A DNA stretch of 64,000 nucleotides from Alistipes excrementigallinarum (GTDB lineage: Bacteria > Bacteroidota > Bacteroidia > Bacteroidales > Rikenellaceae): positions 189,346 through 253,345 of the forward strand of contig DXIP01000018.1 of the NCBI GenBank assembly GCA_019112825.1, in the 5' to 3' direction. Shown one piece after another: positions 53,010 through 61,648 of the stretch. Made by a program: the position numbers and the translations under genes. The notes under the pieces were generated by a model, which saw nothing but the letters and a program-made list of their open reading frames with translations, did not search any database and was not told where the DNA came from. The first letter of the stretch is position 1, and the number at the start of each line of letters is the position of its first letter.

Positions 53010-54761
53010 TCACTCGCGGATGCAGCGGATGTTGCCGCCGATGGCCTCGTTCTGGGCGTTGTTATTGCTCACCGCACGCGAGTACCAGTAGAGCATGTAG
53101 CCCTTGAAGTTCTGCGCCGGATAGTTGTGGTTGTAGGAGCAGGCCGACCAATAGTAGCCGTAGCGCCCCACGTTCGACAGCCGGCCCGAATCCATCCGGT
53201 AGCCCTGCGCCGGCCGGTAGCCGCCCTTGTAGGTGCGCGACTGATGTTCGCCCGCCGCTGCCATCGTCGTCTTGTCGGCGTCGGCCATCACCTCCTGATA
53301 CCATCCCGGCACCTTGTATCCCGGCGGGCAGGGGTCGAACATCGTCTTCTGGTTGTTGCGCTTCATGAAGTCGTAGCCCCACAGCTCGGCATACTGCACA
53401 TTGTCGTCGTTGAACCACGCCCCGACACCGCTCGAGGCGACCTGCGCCCCGTAGGTGATGAAGGTCATCGGATGGGCCGCCGCATAGTCGACCGACTGCC
53501 CCGAGGCGATGGAGGCGTCGTCGTTGCGCAGCGTCGACCAGCCGGTCGTATGGGCCGCGTTGAAGACGCAGTCTCCCTCGATGGCGCTCTGGAAGGCCTC
53601 ACCGTCGGGAATGGCCGCGCCGTCGGGGTTCGCCAGCTGCGACGTCGCGATGAAGGGGTCCTTGCGCCCCCACTGATAGAAGAGGCCGAACGACGCCACG
53701 TCGTCGACCGCCGTCGAGGTGGCCCCCACATTGCGGTCGAGGAAGAGATACTCGGGCGAGGAGCCCTCGATAAGGTGGGCCGAGGGGTCCTCCGTCATCC
53801 AGATGTGCCAGCTCCAGACCACCCGCTGCTCGCTGTCGAAGAGGGCCAGCACCGCATTGCCGCGCCCCGCCGAGGCCTCAAAGCGAATCCGTTTCGAGGC
53901 GGCGTCAAACGACACCCCCGAAACCAGCCCCTCGGCCGAGGCCCAGAGCCAGTCGGCGCTCCACCCTTCGCCCGGCTGGATGGCCCCGTCGAAATGCTTG
54001 CTCTCCGCATCGGCATTGGCGCTCACGCCATTGCCGCGCACATCGGCCGCAAAGGAGTAGACGCCCGCCTCGCTCACCAGGTAGCAGTTGGCCGTCCCCG
54101 AGGCGCTCAGGTCGACCGACGAGGGGTCGGCCGTACGGAAAGGCTTCACGGCCAGCTCGCTGCGCGACTCAGCATCGGCAACGTAGGCGTAGAGCCGGTA
54201 GTCGGTCGCCGCGGCAAGGCCCCGGATTTCGAGCTTCATCTCGGCCGCAGCCTCCACCTCGGTAAACTCCGAAGGCTCGCCCCCGTCGGCGGGAAGGCAG
54301 GCCCAGAAGAGGCGCAGCGCGTCGGAGGTCGTCACCGAGGCCTCGGCCCCCTCGGCCGTGGCGGTCACCTCGCCGAACTGGAGTGCCGGCAGACGCAGCG
54401 TCTCGAAATCGCGGCTCACCGCCTCGCACGGCTCGCCCTTTGCATTCTCGGCCCGCGCCATAAGCGTATAGGTCGTGCCGGCGTCAAGCCCCTCGACGCG
54501 GAGCGTCACCGAAGCGGCGGGACTCTCCAGTTGCGTCCAGGCCGATGCGTCGGGCGCGGTGCCCTGACTCAGACAGCAGTAGGCCACACGCGCGGCCTGT
54601 TCCGATTTCAGGGTGAAGCTCACCGCCTGCCGGGCAGGGGTCACCTCTTCGATGGTCACCTTGGCCGGAAGCGGCCGCGGAGCATCACTATCCGACTTGC
54701 TGCACGCCGTCGGAAGCAGGGCCGCCCAGGCGGCCGTCAAGAGTACAAACAATCTCCTCAT
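53010..54761 (-). CDS. FN3 / FISUMP-like surface lipoprotein under a cobalamin riboswitch
   Basis: 583 aa, start ATG 54761; lipobox LLPTAC (Cys20). Two fibronectin type III-like domains (about 30-120 and 125-210) lead to a beta-rich middle. The C-terminal part from about 335 has the FISUMP-like signature LDRNVGA, GLFYQWGRKDPF, FDPCPPGYKVP and GRYGYYWSA. No enzyme motif. It is the only gene downstream of the riboswitch promoter. Bacteroides place surface B12-binding lipoproteins (BtuG, BtuH) under such riboswitches, so a corrinoid-capture role is the best hypothesis; homology to them was not tested. Confidence 0.75.
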   Translation of the reverse strand: MRRLFVLLTAAWAALLPTACSKSDSDAPRPLPAKVTIEEVTPARQAVSFTLKSEQAARVAYCCLSQGTAPDASAWTQLESPAASVTLRVEGLDAGTTYTLMARAENAKGEPCEAVSRDFETLRLPALQFGEVTATAEGAEASVTTSDALRLFWACLPADGGEPSEFTEVEAAAEMKLEIRGLAAATDYRLYAYVADAESRSELAVKPFRTADPSSVDLSASGTANCYLVSEAGVYSFAADVRGNGVSANADAESKHFDGAIQPGEGWSADWLWASAEGLVSGVSFDAASKRIRFEASAGRGNAVLALFDSEQRVVWSWHIWMTEDPSAHLIEGSSPEYLFLDRNVGATSTAVDDVASFGLFYQWGRKDPFIATSQLANPDGAAIPDGEAFQSAIEGDCVFNAAHTTGWSTLRNDDASIASGQSVDYAAAHPMTFITYGAQVASSGVGAWFNDDNVQYAELWGYDFMKRNNQKTMFDPCPPGYKVPGWYQEVMADADKTTMAAAGEHQSRTYKGGYRPAQGYRMDSGRLSNVGRYGYYWSACSYNHNYPAQNFKGYMLYWYSRAVSNNNAQNEAIGGNIRCIRE

Positions 54762-54904
54762 ATCCTGTACAATTAAAGGGTTAGGCGTTGCACCGCACCA
54801 TCGGCGCCGCCCGCAGGAAGATTCGGAGTATGCAAAAAAGGGGAAACGGTAAAACGAAAAGAGTTCCTCCACCTCGCCCCGCCCGTCCTCCGCAGGCATG
54901 CGCT

Positions 54905-55100
54905 CGATTCAGGCAAAGGCAGGTCTTCTGACTCGCTTCCGACGCGACGCCTTCCCAACCCGAAGGTCAGTGGCAAAAGATTGTCGCGACGACAGCCCGG
55001 CATCCACCGGGACGAAGCTCACAGCAGCGGGAACTGTTGCCGAATTGCACGGCATTCCCTTTTAATCCCTCGAGGCGGCGCGGCCTCTCGGGAACCGTTT
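54905..55100 (-). promoter_or_regulatory. Cobalamin (AdoCbl) riboswitch
   Basis: Read on the minus strand the conserved elements occur in order: ACGGTTCCC (55100 side), AAAAGGGAATGCCGTGCAAT, then ACAGTTCCCGCTGCTGTGA, GCCACTG, TTGGGAAGGC, and the B12 box AGTCAGAAGACCTGCC near 54915-54935. Together these are diagnostic. About 145 bases separate its end from the lipoprotein ATG. I see no T-run terminator in that stretch, so control is probably at translation. Confidence 0.93.
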
Positions 55101-55106
55101 GCAGGG

Positions 55107-55137
55107 CAAATGTAGCCATTTCCGGCATATTTCCAAA
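55107..55137 (-). promoter_or_regulatory. Promoter of the riboswitch transcript
   Basis: On the minus strand TTTG (55137-55134) and exact TACATTTG (55114-55107) are 19 bp apart. The predicted start lies at the first riboswitch bases. Confidence 0.72.
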
Positions 55138-55202
55138 CGCTTCGGGCAAAAATCGTCCGGCCGACGCTCCGTCCGGCCGCCGTCTGAAGGCCCTCATGGG
55201 AC

Positions 55203-55244
55203 AAAAAAGCGGAGCGCTTCCCCCTTTGGGGGAAAACGCTCCGC
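55203..55244 (-). terminator. Terminator of the metal-cluster operon
   Basis: GCGGAGCG / CGCTCCGC outer stem with an inner TTCCCCC-AAA-GGGGGAA stem, followed by six T on the minus strand. It separates the HMA gene from the riboswitch unit. Confidence 0.85.
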
Positions 55245-55272
55245 AGCGGTCGGTTTCAGCGCGCGCGAAAGG

Positions 55273-55590
55273 CTACTCGGCCTTTTCGGCCTCGGGCATC
55301 GGTTCGGCCTTCACCTTGAGCGAGGCCAGCCCCTTGACAATCGTCTGCACGTCGTTCTTCGAGGCGTCGTAGACCACCGTAACCTGCTTCGTGGCGAGGT
55401 CCACCTGCACATCCTTGATGCCTTTGCCCAGCACGGGCACGTTGTTCATGATGCGGGTCACGCAGTGCTCGCAGTCCACATCGGTCTTGAAGACGGTGGT
55501 CACCGTCTTCTTCTGGGCGGCGGGTTTGGCCGCCATGCAGGTGCCGACGCCCAGCAGCAGGACGAGGCACATCATCAGCATCTTTTTCAT
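55273..55590 (-). CDS. Exported heavy-metal-associated (HMA) domain protein
   Basis: 105 aa, start ATG 55590. Signal peptide to about CMA. HMA ferredoxin-like fold with metal pair C40-x-x-C43 (DVDCEHC) and the usual VDLATKQVTVVYD strand. Such domains bind Cu(I) or similar soft metals. Export to the periplasm makes it a metal carrier beside the TonB receptor encoded 98 bp upstream. Confidence 0.85.
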   Translation of the reverse strand: MKKMLMMCLVLLLGVGTCMAAKPAAQKKTVTTVFKTDVDCEHCVTRIMNNVPVLGKGIKDVQVDLATKQVTVVYDASKNDVQTIVKGLASLKVKAEPMPEAEKAE

Positions 55591-55688
55591 CTTGTCTCCT
55601 GTTTTTTGAAGTTTTACTCGTATTCGTTCATTCCGGCGCGCGGAGGCCGTCCGGAGCGCTCCGGCCCGGCCCGCGCCCCGCATCAGTA

Positions 55689-58067
55689 TCAGTAGAGGTT
55701 GAAGCGCACGCCCAGATAGAACTTGCGCCCCATGAGCGGACCCCAGACGTTCATCGAGTTGAAGGCCGCCGAGAAGGGGTTGTCGGCACTCAGAATCGGG
55801 TCGTGCTGCATGTAGTCGCCGATGTTCTCGCAGCCGACGTAGATGTCGAACTTGCCCACCTTGCGGGTCACCTGTGCGAAGAAAATCGGGTAGCGCGGCG
55901 AGTAATAGCCGTAGTCGGCCTCCACGACGCCGTTGTTCTCCACGAAGCGCGGCACGCGGCTCGGGCCGTTCAGCTGGGCCGTCACGTCGAAGACCCAACG
56001 GCGGAACTTGGTGGCGTACTGGATGTTGAGCAGCGTCTTGTACTGGCTGATGAGCGGCCGCTCGACGCGCACGTGCTCCGTTCCCTGGGGGTTGCGGTTG
56101 AGCGTCATCTCGCTGTCCGTGTAGCGGAACGTGGCGAAGATGTCGAGCCGCTCGACGGGCGACCACGAGAAGTCGACCTGGTAGGTATCCGTATAGGAGC
56201 GGCCGTCGGTGTTGTAGATGTGGATGGCGGAGGGGTCCATCTCCTGGTCGACGACCACCGAGTTGTAGAACTGCGTGCGGAAGTAGTCGAAGCTCAGCGT
56301 CGCATCGTCCTCGCGCACCAGCGTGAAGCTCTGCGTGAGGCTGCCGCCGAAGGTCAGCGCCTTCTCCATGCGGTTGAAGTCGCGCGAGAAGCCGTTGTCG
56401 AAGACCAGCTTGCGCCCCGTGGCCAGCATGCCGACGTTGTCCGTGATGATGTTGGTCGTGCGGTAGCCCAGACCGGCCGAGGCGCGCAGCGTGGTGGTGC
56501 GGGTGATGTTCCAGCGGATGTGGCCGCGCGGCGTGGCGAAGAAGTTGTCGAAGTAGCGGTTGTAATCGCCGCGAATGCCCGCCACGAGCGAGAACTTGTC
56601 CTTGATGGAGTAGGTATACTCGGCGAAGAGTCCCGCCTCGCCCTCCGTACGGTCGAAGGTGAAGTCACCGGCCGACGTCCCGGCAATCCAGGGCGTGGGG
56701 TTGAGCAGCGACTCGCGGTAGTAGTTCAGGTGGGCCTGACCGCCGACGTTGATGGAGGAGCGGTAGGTGAAGTAGTGGTTGTACATGAGCGAGAGCGAGA
56801 GCGCGTTCTGGTTGCCCGAGTAGTTGTTCAGGCCGAAGTAGGCCTCCTCGTCGAAGTGGTCGAAGTCGGCCACGAAGGCCAGGTTCGAGCGCATCTCGTC
56901 CTGCTCCTGCTCGTCGTAGACCGACGGGCCGAGCGGCAGGCCGATTTTGACGTAGCCGTTGGCGTTGCGATTGCGGATGTGCGAGCCGTAGAGCGGCTTG
57001 CCGGCAGCATCGGGCTGCTCCCACAGCGACCAGTCATCCTCCATCGCCCGGCGCATGGCGTCGGTATTGCGGTAGCCGAGCATGCCGCCCAGGCGGTTCT
57101 CCTGGACGAACTTCCAGCCCCAGCGAATCTGCGTGCCGTTGTCGGCCGCATAGAGCCACTTGTTGGCCACGTTGAACTGGCTGGTGATGGGCAGGTCGCG
57201 GAAACCGTCGTCGTTGTGGTCCATGCGCCGCACGTCGGTGTCGCCCGAGCCGTGGAGCAGGATGATGCTCGTCAGCTTTCCGTCGCGCGAGACGGGAAAG
57301 GCCGAGGTGATGTTGGCCTCGGGACGCAGCTCGTCGTCGAGGTAGACGTTGACGAAGAGGCGCTCGGCGTCGGTCGGCTTGCGGTGCTCGAGGTTGATTT
57401 GGCCCGTGATGGCCTCATGGCCGGCCGTCACCGAGGCGACGCCCTTCGAGACCTGAATCGAGTTGAGCCACATGCCCGGCGTATAGCTCAGGCCGTAGGG
57501 GGCGCTGAGCCCCTGCATGATGGGGCGGTTCTCGTCGAGAATCTGCGTATAGGTGCCGGCCAGACCGAGCATCTTGATTTGCCGCGCGCCCGAGATGGCG
57601 TCGCTGTAGCCTACGGTCACCGACGCCGAGTTCTCGAACGACTCGGCCAGGTTGCAGCAGGCCATCTTGCAGAGGCCGGCAAAGGATATCATCTCGTTCT
57701 TGACAATGCCGTCGTGCTTGACATAGTTGCCGCTCTGGTTCCCCTCGATGACCACCTCGTCGAGCGAGACCCCTTCGGCCTCGAGCGCGAAGTTGAGCTC
57801 CGCACGGTTGTCGTCGATGCGGACCGTGTCGTTGACGTAACCGAGGTAGGAGGCGACCAGACGGTCGTAGCCGCGCACGCGGTGCACCAGGAAGCCACCC
57901 TCGGCATCGGTGCTTGCGCCGACGGTCGTTCCGGCCCAGTAGACCGAAGCGCCGACGAGCGGCTGTCCCTCCGTATCGCACACCTTGCCGCGCAGGTCCT
58001 GGGCGCGAAGCGGCGAGGCGGCGGCAAACAGCGTAAGAATTGCAATCGATAAAGCGAATCGTTTCAT
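55689..58067 (-). CDS. TonB-dependent receptor of the metal cluster
   Basis: 792 aa, start ATG 58067; signal to about PLRAQ. CarboxypepD_reg-like domain 24-100 (GKVCDTEGQPLVGASVYWAGT in pieces), plug about 120-240, barrel to the C-terminal FNLY. The plug begins with an unusual Cys cluster, C133-x3-C137-C138 (GLCKMACCNLAESFE), before GARQIKMLGLAGTYTQILDENRP in pieces. Cys and Met residues at the pore entry, plus adjacent HMA and Fur genes, point to a soft-metal or metallophore ligand. It is not the riboswitch target, which lies behind a terminator. Confidence 0.88.
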   Translation of the reverse strand: MKRFALSIAILTLFAAASPLRAQDLRGKVCDTEGQPLVGASVYWAGTTVGASTDAEGGFLVHRVRGYDRLVASYLGYVNDTVRIDDNRAELNFALEAEGVSLDEVVIEGNQSGNYVKHDGIVKNEMISFAGLCKMACCNLAESFENSASVTVGYSDAISGARQIKMLGLAGTYTQILDENRPIMQGLSAPYGLSYTPGMWLNSIQVSKGVASVTAGHEAITGQINLEHRKPTDAERLFVNVYLDDELRPEANITSAFPVSRDGKLTSIILLHGSGDTDVRRMDHNDDGFRDLPITSQFNVANKWLYAADNGTQIRWGWKFVQENRLGGMLGYRNTDAMRRAMEDDWSLWEQPDAAGKPLYGSHIRNRNANGYVKIGLPLGPSVYDEQEQDEMRSNLAFVADFDHFDEEAYFGLNNYSGNQNALSLSLMYNHYFTYRSSINVGGQAHLNYYRESLLNPTPWIAGTSAGDFTFDRTEGEAGLFAEYTYSIKDKFSLVAGIRGDYNRYFDNFFATPRGHIRWNITRTTTLRASAGLGYRTTNIITDNVGMLATGRKLVFDNGFSRDFNRMEKALTFGGSLTQSFTLVREDDATLSFDYFRTQFYNSVVVDQEMDPSAIHIYNTDGRSYTDTYQVDFSWSPVERLDIFATFRYTDSEMTLNRNPQGTEHVRVERPLISQYKTLLNIQYATKFRRWVFDVTAQLNGPSRVPRFVENNGVVEADYGYYSPRYPIFFAQVTRKVGKFDIYVGCENIGDYMQHDPILSADNPFSAAFNSMNVWGPLMGRKFYLGVRFNLY

Positions 58068-58109
58068 GGGTTTTTCATTTTTCGACGGAGCAAAGGTGGC
58101 AAAAAAGAG

Positions 58110-58126
58110 TTGCAACCGGGTTGCAA
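58110..58126. promoter_or_regulatory. Candidate Fur-family operator
   Basis: TTGCAAC-CGG-GTTGCAA, a perfect 7-3-7 palindrome, 43 bp upstream of the TonB-receptor ATG and 29 bp past the Fur-family stop. It is similar in size to Fur/Zur boxes. Confidence 0.5.
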
Positions 58127-58154
58127 AGTCTCTATGCATACCCTGCACTGGGGC

Positions 58155-58583
58155 TCAGCCCCGCCGTTTGGCCCTGCACTCGGGGCAGAGTCCCCGGAGC
58201 AGGTAGTCGATTTGACGGACCTCAAAGCCGGCCGGATAGGCGATGACCGGAATGTGCGTATGGTCCAGACAGAGGGTCCGGCCGCACGCCTCGCAATGGA
58301 AGTGGCAGTGCATCTCGTCGATGCGGCAGGCGTGGTCGTTGTGGCAGACGCAGTACTTGGCCGAGCCGCTGCCATCCTCGACCAGATGCAGCAGGTGGCG
58401 CCGCACGAAGAGCGTCAGCGTCCGGTAAATCGACGAGCGGTCCATGCCGTCGGTGGCCTCCTCCAGGTCGGCCAGCGTGAAGGTGTCGCTGAAACGCTCC
58501 ATGGCGTCCAGCACAAGCATGCGCACCGCCGTGGGGCGGATGCCGTGGTGCAGAAGCACCTCTTCGCAATGGTGGGAATCCAT
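58155..58583 (-). CDS. Fur-family metalloregulator
   Basis: 142 aa, start ATG 58583. Winged helix (14-70) with recognition helix MDRSSIYRTLTLF. Structural zinc site C97-x2-C100 and C133-x2-C136; a His-rich metal segment HCHFHCEACG (92-101). The sequence is closer to Zur/Fur than to PerR by its double CxxC, but the metal cannot be told. It is likely autoregulated with the TonB receptor. Confidence 0.87.
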   Translation of the reverse strand: MDSHHCEEVLLHHGIRPTAVRMLVLDAMERFSDTFTLADLEEATDGMDRSSIYRTLTLFVRRHLLHLVEDGSGSAKYCVCHNDHACRIDEMHCHFHCEACGRTLCLDHTHIPVIAYPAGFEVRQIDYLLRGLCPECRAKRRG

Positions 58584-58744
58584 CTTGCCCTCCTCGAAAG
58601 GCCTGCCGACGGGCGGCAGACCGGTCCGTAAATCGATGATTGGTAAAAACGGGTGGAATAAAAAGAGAAGCACGCGGGCGGAGAGGGAGCCGGGCTCCGC
58701 GCAACATCCGCCTGCAGGCGCGCCCGGACACACCGAGGGCGCCG

Positions 58745-59173
58745 TCAGCCCCGGGCGGGAGGAGCCCGAAGAGCCGCCGCACGAAGCAATCCGTCGTCGG
58801 GCAGCACGTCGGGACGCTCCGCCGCATCGCAGCGGTGGAGCAGCTGCTCGGCCACGGCCGGCAGTTCGGCCGCAAGCGTCGGCGGCAGGGCCAGCACGAC
58901 GCGGCGGGCCGCCTTGTCGAGCAGCGACGAGAGGGCCGTGTAGAGTGCTATTTCGGTGCTGTGCGAGTCGTCGCAGCAGGGCGCCGTCAGATGAAGGGCG
59001 TCGCCCGCAGAGGCCGCATCGTGGTGCACGCAGCAGATGCAGTGCGGATGCTCATGTCCGGGATGCGCATGGAGCCGCACGCAGTCGCACGAGAGTGCGG
59101 CAGCGGCCTCGCCACCCACGGCAAAGAGGTAGAGGGCGAGCAGCAGGAGAGCTATGATGCGGCGGGGGTTCAT
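58745..59173 (-). CDS. Exported Cys/His-rich small protein
   Basis: 142 aa, start ATG 59173. Signal peptide or N-terminal anchor (6-27). HAHPGHEHPHCICCVHHD (35-52) and PCCDDSHSTE (65-74) form two Cys/His clusters suited to metal binding. Beyond about 95 the sequence is low-complexity and Ala/Leu/Pro-rich. No family certain (similar small proteins occur beside Bacteroidales metal genes). First gene of the metal cluster, 161 bp upstream of the Fur-family gene. Confidence 0.68.
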   Translation of the reverse strand: MNPRRIIALLLLALYLFAVGGEAAAALSCDCVRLHAHPGHEHPHCICCVHHDAASAGDALHLTAPCCDDSHSTEIALYTALSSLLDKAARRVVLALPPTLAAELPAVAEQLLHRCDAAERPDVLPDDGLLRAAALRAPPARG

Positions 59174-59198
59174 CGACGCTGTTTCGAAGCTATCGGAG

Positions 59199-59206
59199 CA
59201 AAGATA
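59199..59206 (-). promoter_or_regulatory. Promoter -7 element (TATCTTTG) of the metal cluster
   Basis: Exact TAnnTTTG on the minus strand, 25 bp upstream of ATG 59173. No good -33 seen, as expected for a regulated promoter. Confidence 0.58.
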
Positions 59207-59301
59207 GTGATTATTTCCGATTTTGCCTAATTCCGACGACAAAACGGCAGAAGCCGACCGCCCCTCGTCCCGTCACCAACCCGCCTGACGGGGTCCGGGG
59301 C

Positions 59302-59332
59302 TTGCTTTTGCGCGGCGGATTCACTAATTTTG
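59302..59332 (+). promoter_or_regulatory. recQ promoter
   Basis: TTG (59302-59304) and exact TAATTTTG (59325-59332) lie 20 bp apart. The ATG starts seven bases past the -7 element, so the mRNA may be leaderless. Confidence 0.62.
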
Positions 59333-59338
59333 CAACAT

Positions 59339-61564
59339 ATGGAAGTTCGCGACATTCATGCCGTCCTGAAGCAATACTGGGGCTACGACGCCTTCCGGCC
59401 CGTACAGGAGCAGATTATCCGCTCGGTGCTGGAGGGGCGCGATACGCTCGCGCTGATGCCCACCGGCGGCGGCAAGTCGCTCACCTACCAGGTCCCGACG
59501 ATGGCCCGCCAGGGGCTCTGCATCGTCGTCACCCCCCTCATCGCCCTGATGAAGGACCAGGTCGACCGGCTGCGCGCGCTGCACATTCCGGCCGTGGCGG
59601 TCCACTCGGGCCTCTCGCCCCGCCAAATCGACATTGCGCTGGACAACTGCGCCTACGGCGACGTGAAGTTCCTCTACGTCGCCCCCGAGCGGCTCTCGAC
59701 CGACGCCTTCCGGCTGCGCGTCGAGCGGATGAAGGTCACGCTGCTGGCCGTCGACGAGGCCCACTGCATCTCGCAGTGGGGCTACGACTTCCGCCCCTCC
59801 TACCTGCGCATCGCCGAGCTGCGCCGCCAGCTTCCCGGCGTGCCGGTGCTGGCGCTCACCGCCTCGGCCACGCCGCTCGTGGCCGAGGACATCATGCGCC
59901 ACCTCGACTTCGCCGAGCCCCACATCCTGCGCAGCAGCTTCGCACGTCCCAACCTCTCCTACAGCGTCCGCCGCACCGAGGACAAGAACGGGCAGCTGCT
60001 CCGGCTGCTGCGGGGGGTCGAAGGCTGCGGCATCGTCTACGTCCGCACGCGCGAGGGCACCGAACAGCTGGCCGACCTGCTGCGCAACGAGGGCATCACG
60101 GCCGCCGCCTACCACGGCGGACTGGGCCACGCCGAGCGGACGCTTCGCCAGGAGGATTGGATGACGGGCCGCGTGCGGGTGATGGTGGCCACCAACGCCT
60201 TCGGCATGGGCATCGACAAGGCCGACGTGCGCTTCGTCTGCCACTACTCGCTCTGCGACTCGCTCGAGAGCTACTACCAGGAGGCGGGGCGCGCCGGACG
60301 CGACGGCCGCCGCAGCTATGCCCTGCTGCTCGTCGCCCCCAACGACGAGAGCCGCGTCGTGCGCCGCTTCGAGCAGGAGTTTCCGCCGCTCGACCGCATC
60401 AAGGAGATTTACGACAAGGTCTGCTCCTACCTGCAAATCGGCATCGGCGAGGGGGCCGGCGCCTCGTTCCTCTTCAACATCCACGACTTCTGCACGCGCG
60501 AGCACCTCTACGTTGGCACGGTGCAGAGCGCACTGAAGCTGCTGCAGCAGAACGGCTATCTGACCCTCACGGACGCCATGGAGAATCCCGCCCGGCTGAT
60601 GTTCTGCGTCAGCCGCGACGACCTCTACCGGCTGCGCATCCGCCGCGACGACTTGGACCACTTCATCCGCACCATCCTGCGGCTCTACAACGGCGTCTTC
60701 ACGGAGTTCCGCCCCATCGACGAGTGCGAGCTGGCGACGTGGAGCGGCTATAAGGTCGAGCGGGTCAAGGAGCTGCTCAAGACGCTCTGGCAGTTGCGCG
60801 TCATCCGCTACATCCCGTCGAACCGCTCCCCGATGCTCTACATGGAGGAGGAGCGCCTGCCGCGCGCCGACCTCTACATCGCCCCCGAGACCTACAGGCA
60901 CCGCCAGGAGCTCATGCGCGAACGCTTCGACCACATGCTCGCCTATGCGGCCAACGAGACGGAGTGCCGCAGCGTGGTGCTCGAGCGCTACTTCGGGGCC
61001 GACGACGCCCAACCCTGCGGCATCTGCGACATCTGCCTTGCCCGCCGGCGCGAGACGAAGCGGCAGCAGGCATCGACCGCCCCGACCGAACCGAACGCTC
61101 CGGCCGACAGTCCGGCAGGAAACCCGTCAGCGCACGACGCCGCCCCGACCGGCACCACGCCCGGGGGTCAAGCCTCAACCACTCCCCGTCCGACCGGCAC
61201 CACGCCCGAGGGTCCCCGACCGGCCGGCTCGTTCCCAACCGGCGCGGCCCCGGAGACGGCTTCTGAGGCAGACGAAGCGGAAGCGGAAGCAGACAGCCCG
61301 ACGGGCTCCTCACCCACGAGGTTGCCGATTGCCGCTGCCGAGGGGACCATTCCGACCGGGGAGCTGCGGCGCAGGGTGCTCGAGCTCCTCTCGTCCTCGC
61401 CCTGCTCACCGCAGGAGCTGCTCGACGCGCTGCACAGCGAACTGCCTGGAGCACTGTTCGTGGACGAGGGCCCCGTCATCGAACTGCTGCGCCGCCTCCA
61501 GGCACAGGGAGTGCTCCGCACCGAAGCCGACGGACGCCTCCACACCGTCCTCGCGCAGCCGTAA
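59339..61564 (+). CDS. recQ: ATP-dependent DNA helicase RecQ
   Basis: 741 aa. Walker A MPTGGGKSLTYQ, DEAH box AVDEAHCISQWG, motif VI QEAGRAGRDG, zinc ligands in CGICDICLARR, then an RQC-like region. Between about 580 and 680 lies a Pro/Thr/Ala-rich linker with repeated PTGTTP, before a final winged-helix-like part (GELRRRVLELLSSSPCSPQELLDALH in pieces). There is no HRDC domain of normal form. Unwinds 3'-5' in recombination repair; the linker is an unusual insertion. Confidence 0.92.
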   Translation: MEVRDIHAVLKQYWGYDAFRPVQEQIIRSVLEGRDTLALMPTGGGKSLTYQVPTMARQGLCIVVTPLIALMKDQVDRLRALHIPAVAVHSGLSPRQIDIALDNCAYGDVKFLYVAPERLSTDAFRLRVERMKVTLLAVDEAHCISQWGYDFRPSYLRIAELRRQLPGVPVLALTASATPLVAEDIMRHLDFAEPHILRSSFARPNLSYSVRRTEDKNGQLLRLLRGVEGCGIVYVRTREGTEQLADLLRNEGITAAAYHGGLGHAERTLRQEDWMTGRVRVMVATNAFGMGIDKADVRFVCHYSLCDSLESYYQEAGRAGRDGRRSYALLLVAPNDESRVVRRFEQEFPPLDRIKEIYDKVCSYLQIGIGEGAGASFLFNIHDFCTREHLYVGTVQSALKLLQQNGYLTLTDAMENPARLMFCVSRDDLYRLRIRRDDLDHFIRTILRLYNGVFTEFRPIDECELATWSGYKVERVKELLKTLWQLRVIRYIPSNRSPMLYMEEERLPRADLYIAPETYRHRQELMRERFDHMLAYAANETECRSVVLERYFGADDAQPCGICDICLARRRETKRQQASTAPTEPNAPADSPAGNPSAHDAAPTGTTPGGQASTTPRPTGTTPEGPRPAGSFPTGAAPETASEADEAEAEADSPTGSSPTRLPIAAAEGTIPTGELRRRVLELLSSSPCSPQELLDALHSELPGALFVDEGPVIELLRRLQAQGVLRTEADGRLHTVLAQP

Positions 61565-61597
61565 TTCCATGCCTTCGGCAGCGGGTTCCCAGAACAC

Positions 61598-61628
61598 AAA
61601 AACGGGCGGCACCCTGAGGCACCGCCCG
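61598..61628 (-). terminator. Terminator of the tandem-paralogue array
   Basis: CGGGCGG pairs with CCGCCCG; on the minus strand GTTTTTG follows. The same sequence recurs at 62767 and 63409. It may also stop recQ from the other side. Confidence 0.82.
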
Positions 61629-61648
61629 GAATCGTCCGGAATCGGAAG

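Noticed and set aside
55273..58067. TonB receptor and HMA gene as riboswitch targets
   Set aside because: They lie upstream of the riboswitch on the same strand and are cut off from it by the terminator at 55203-55244.
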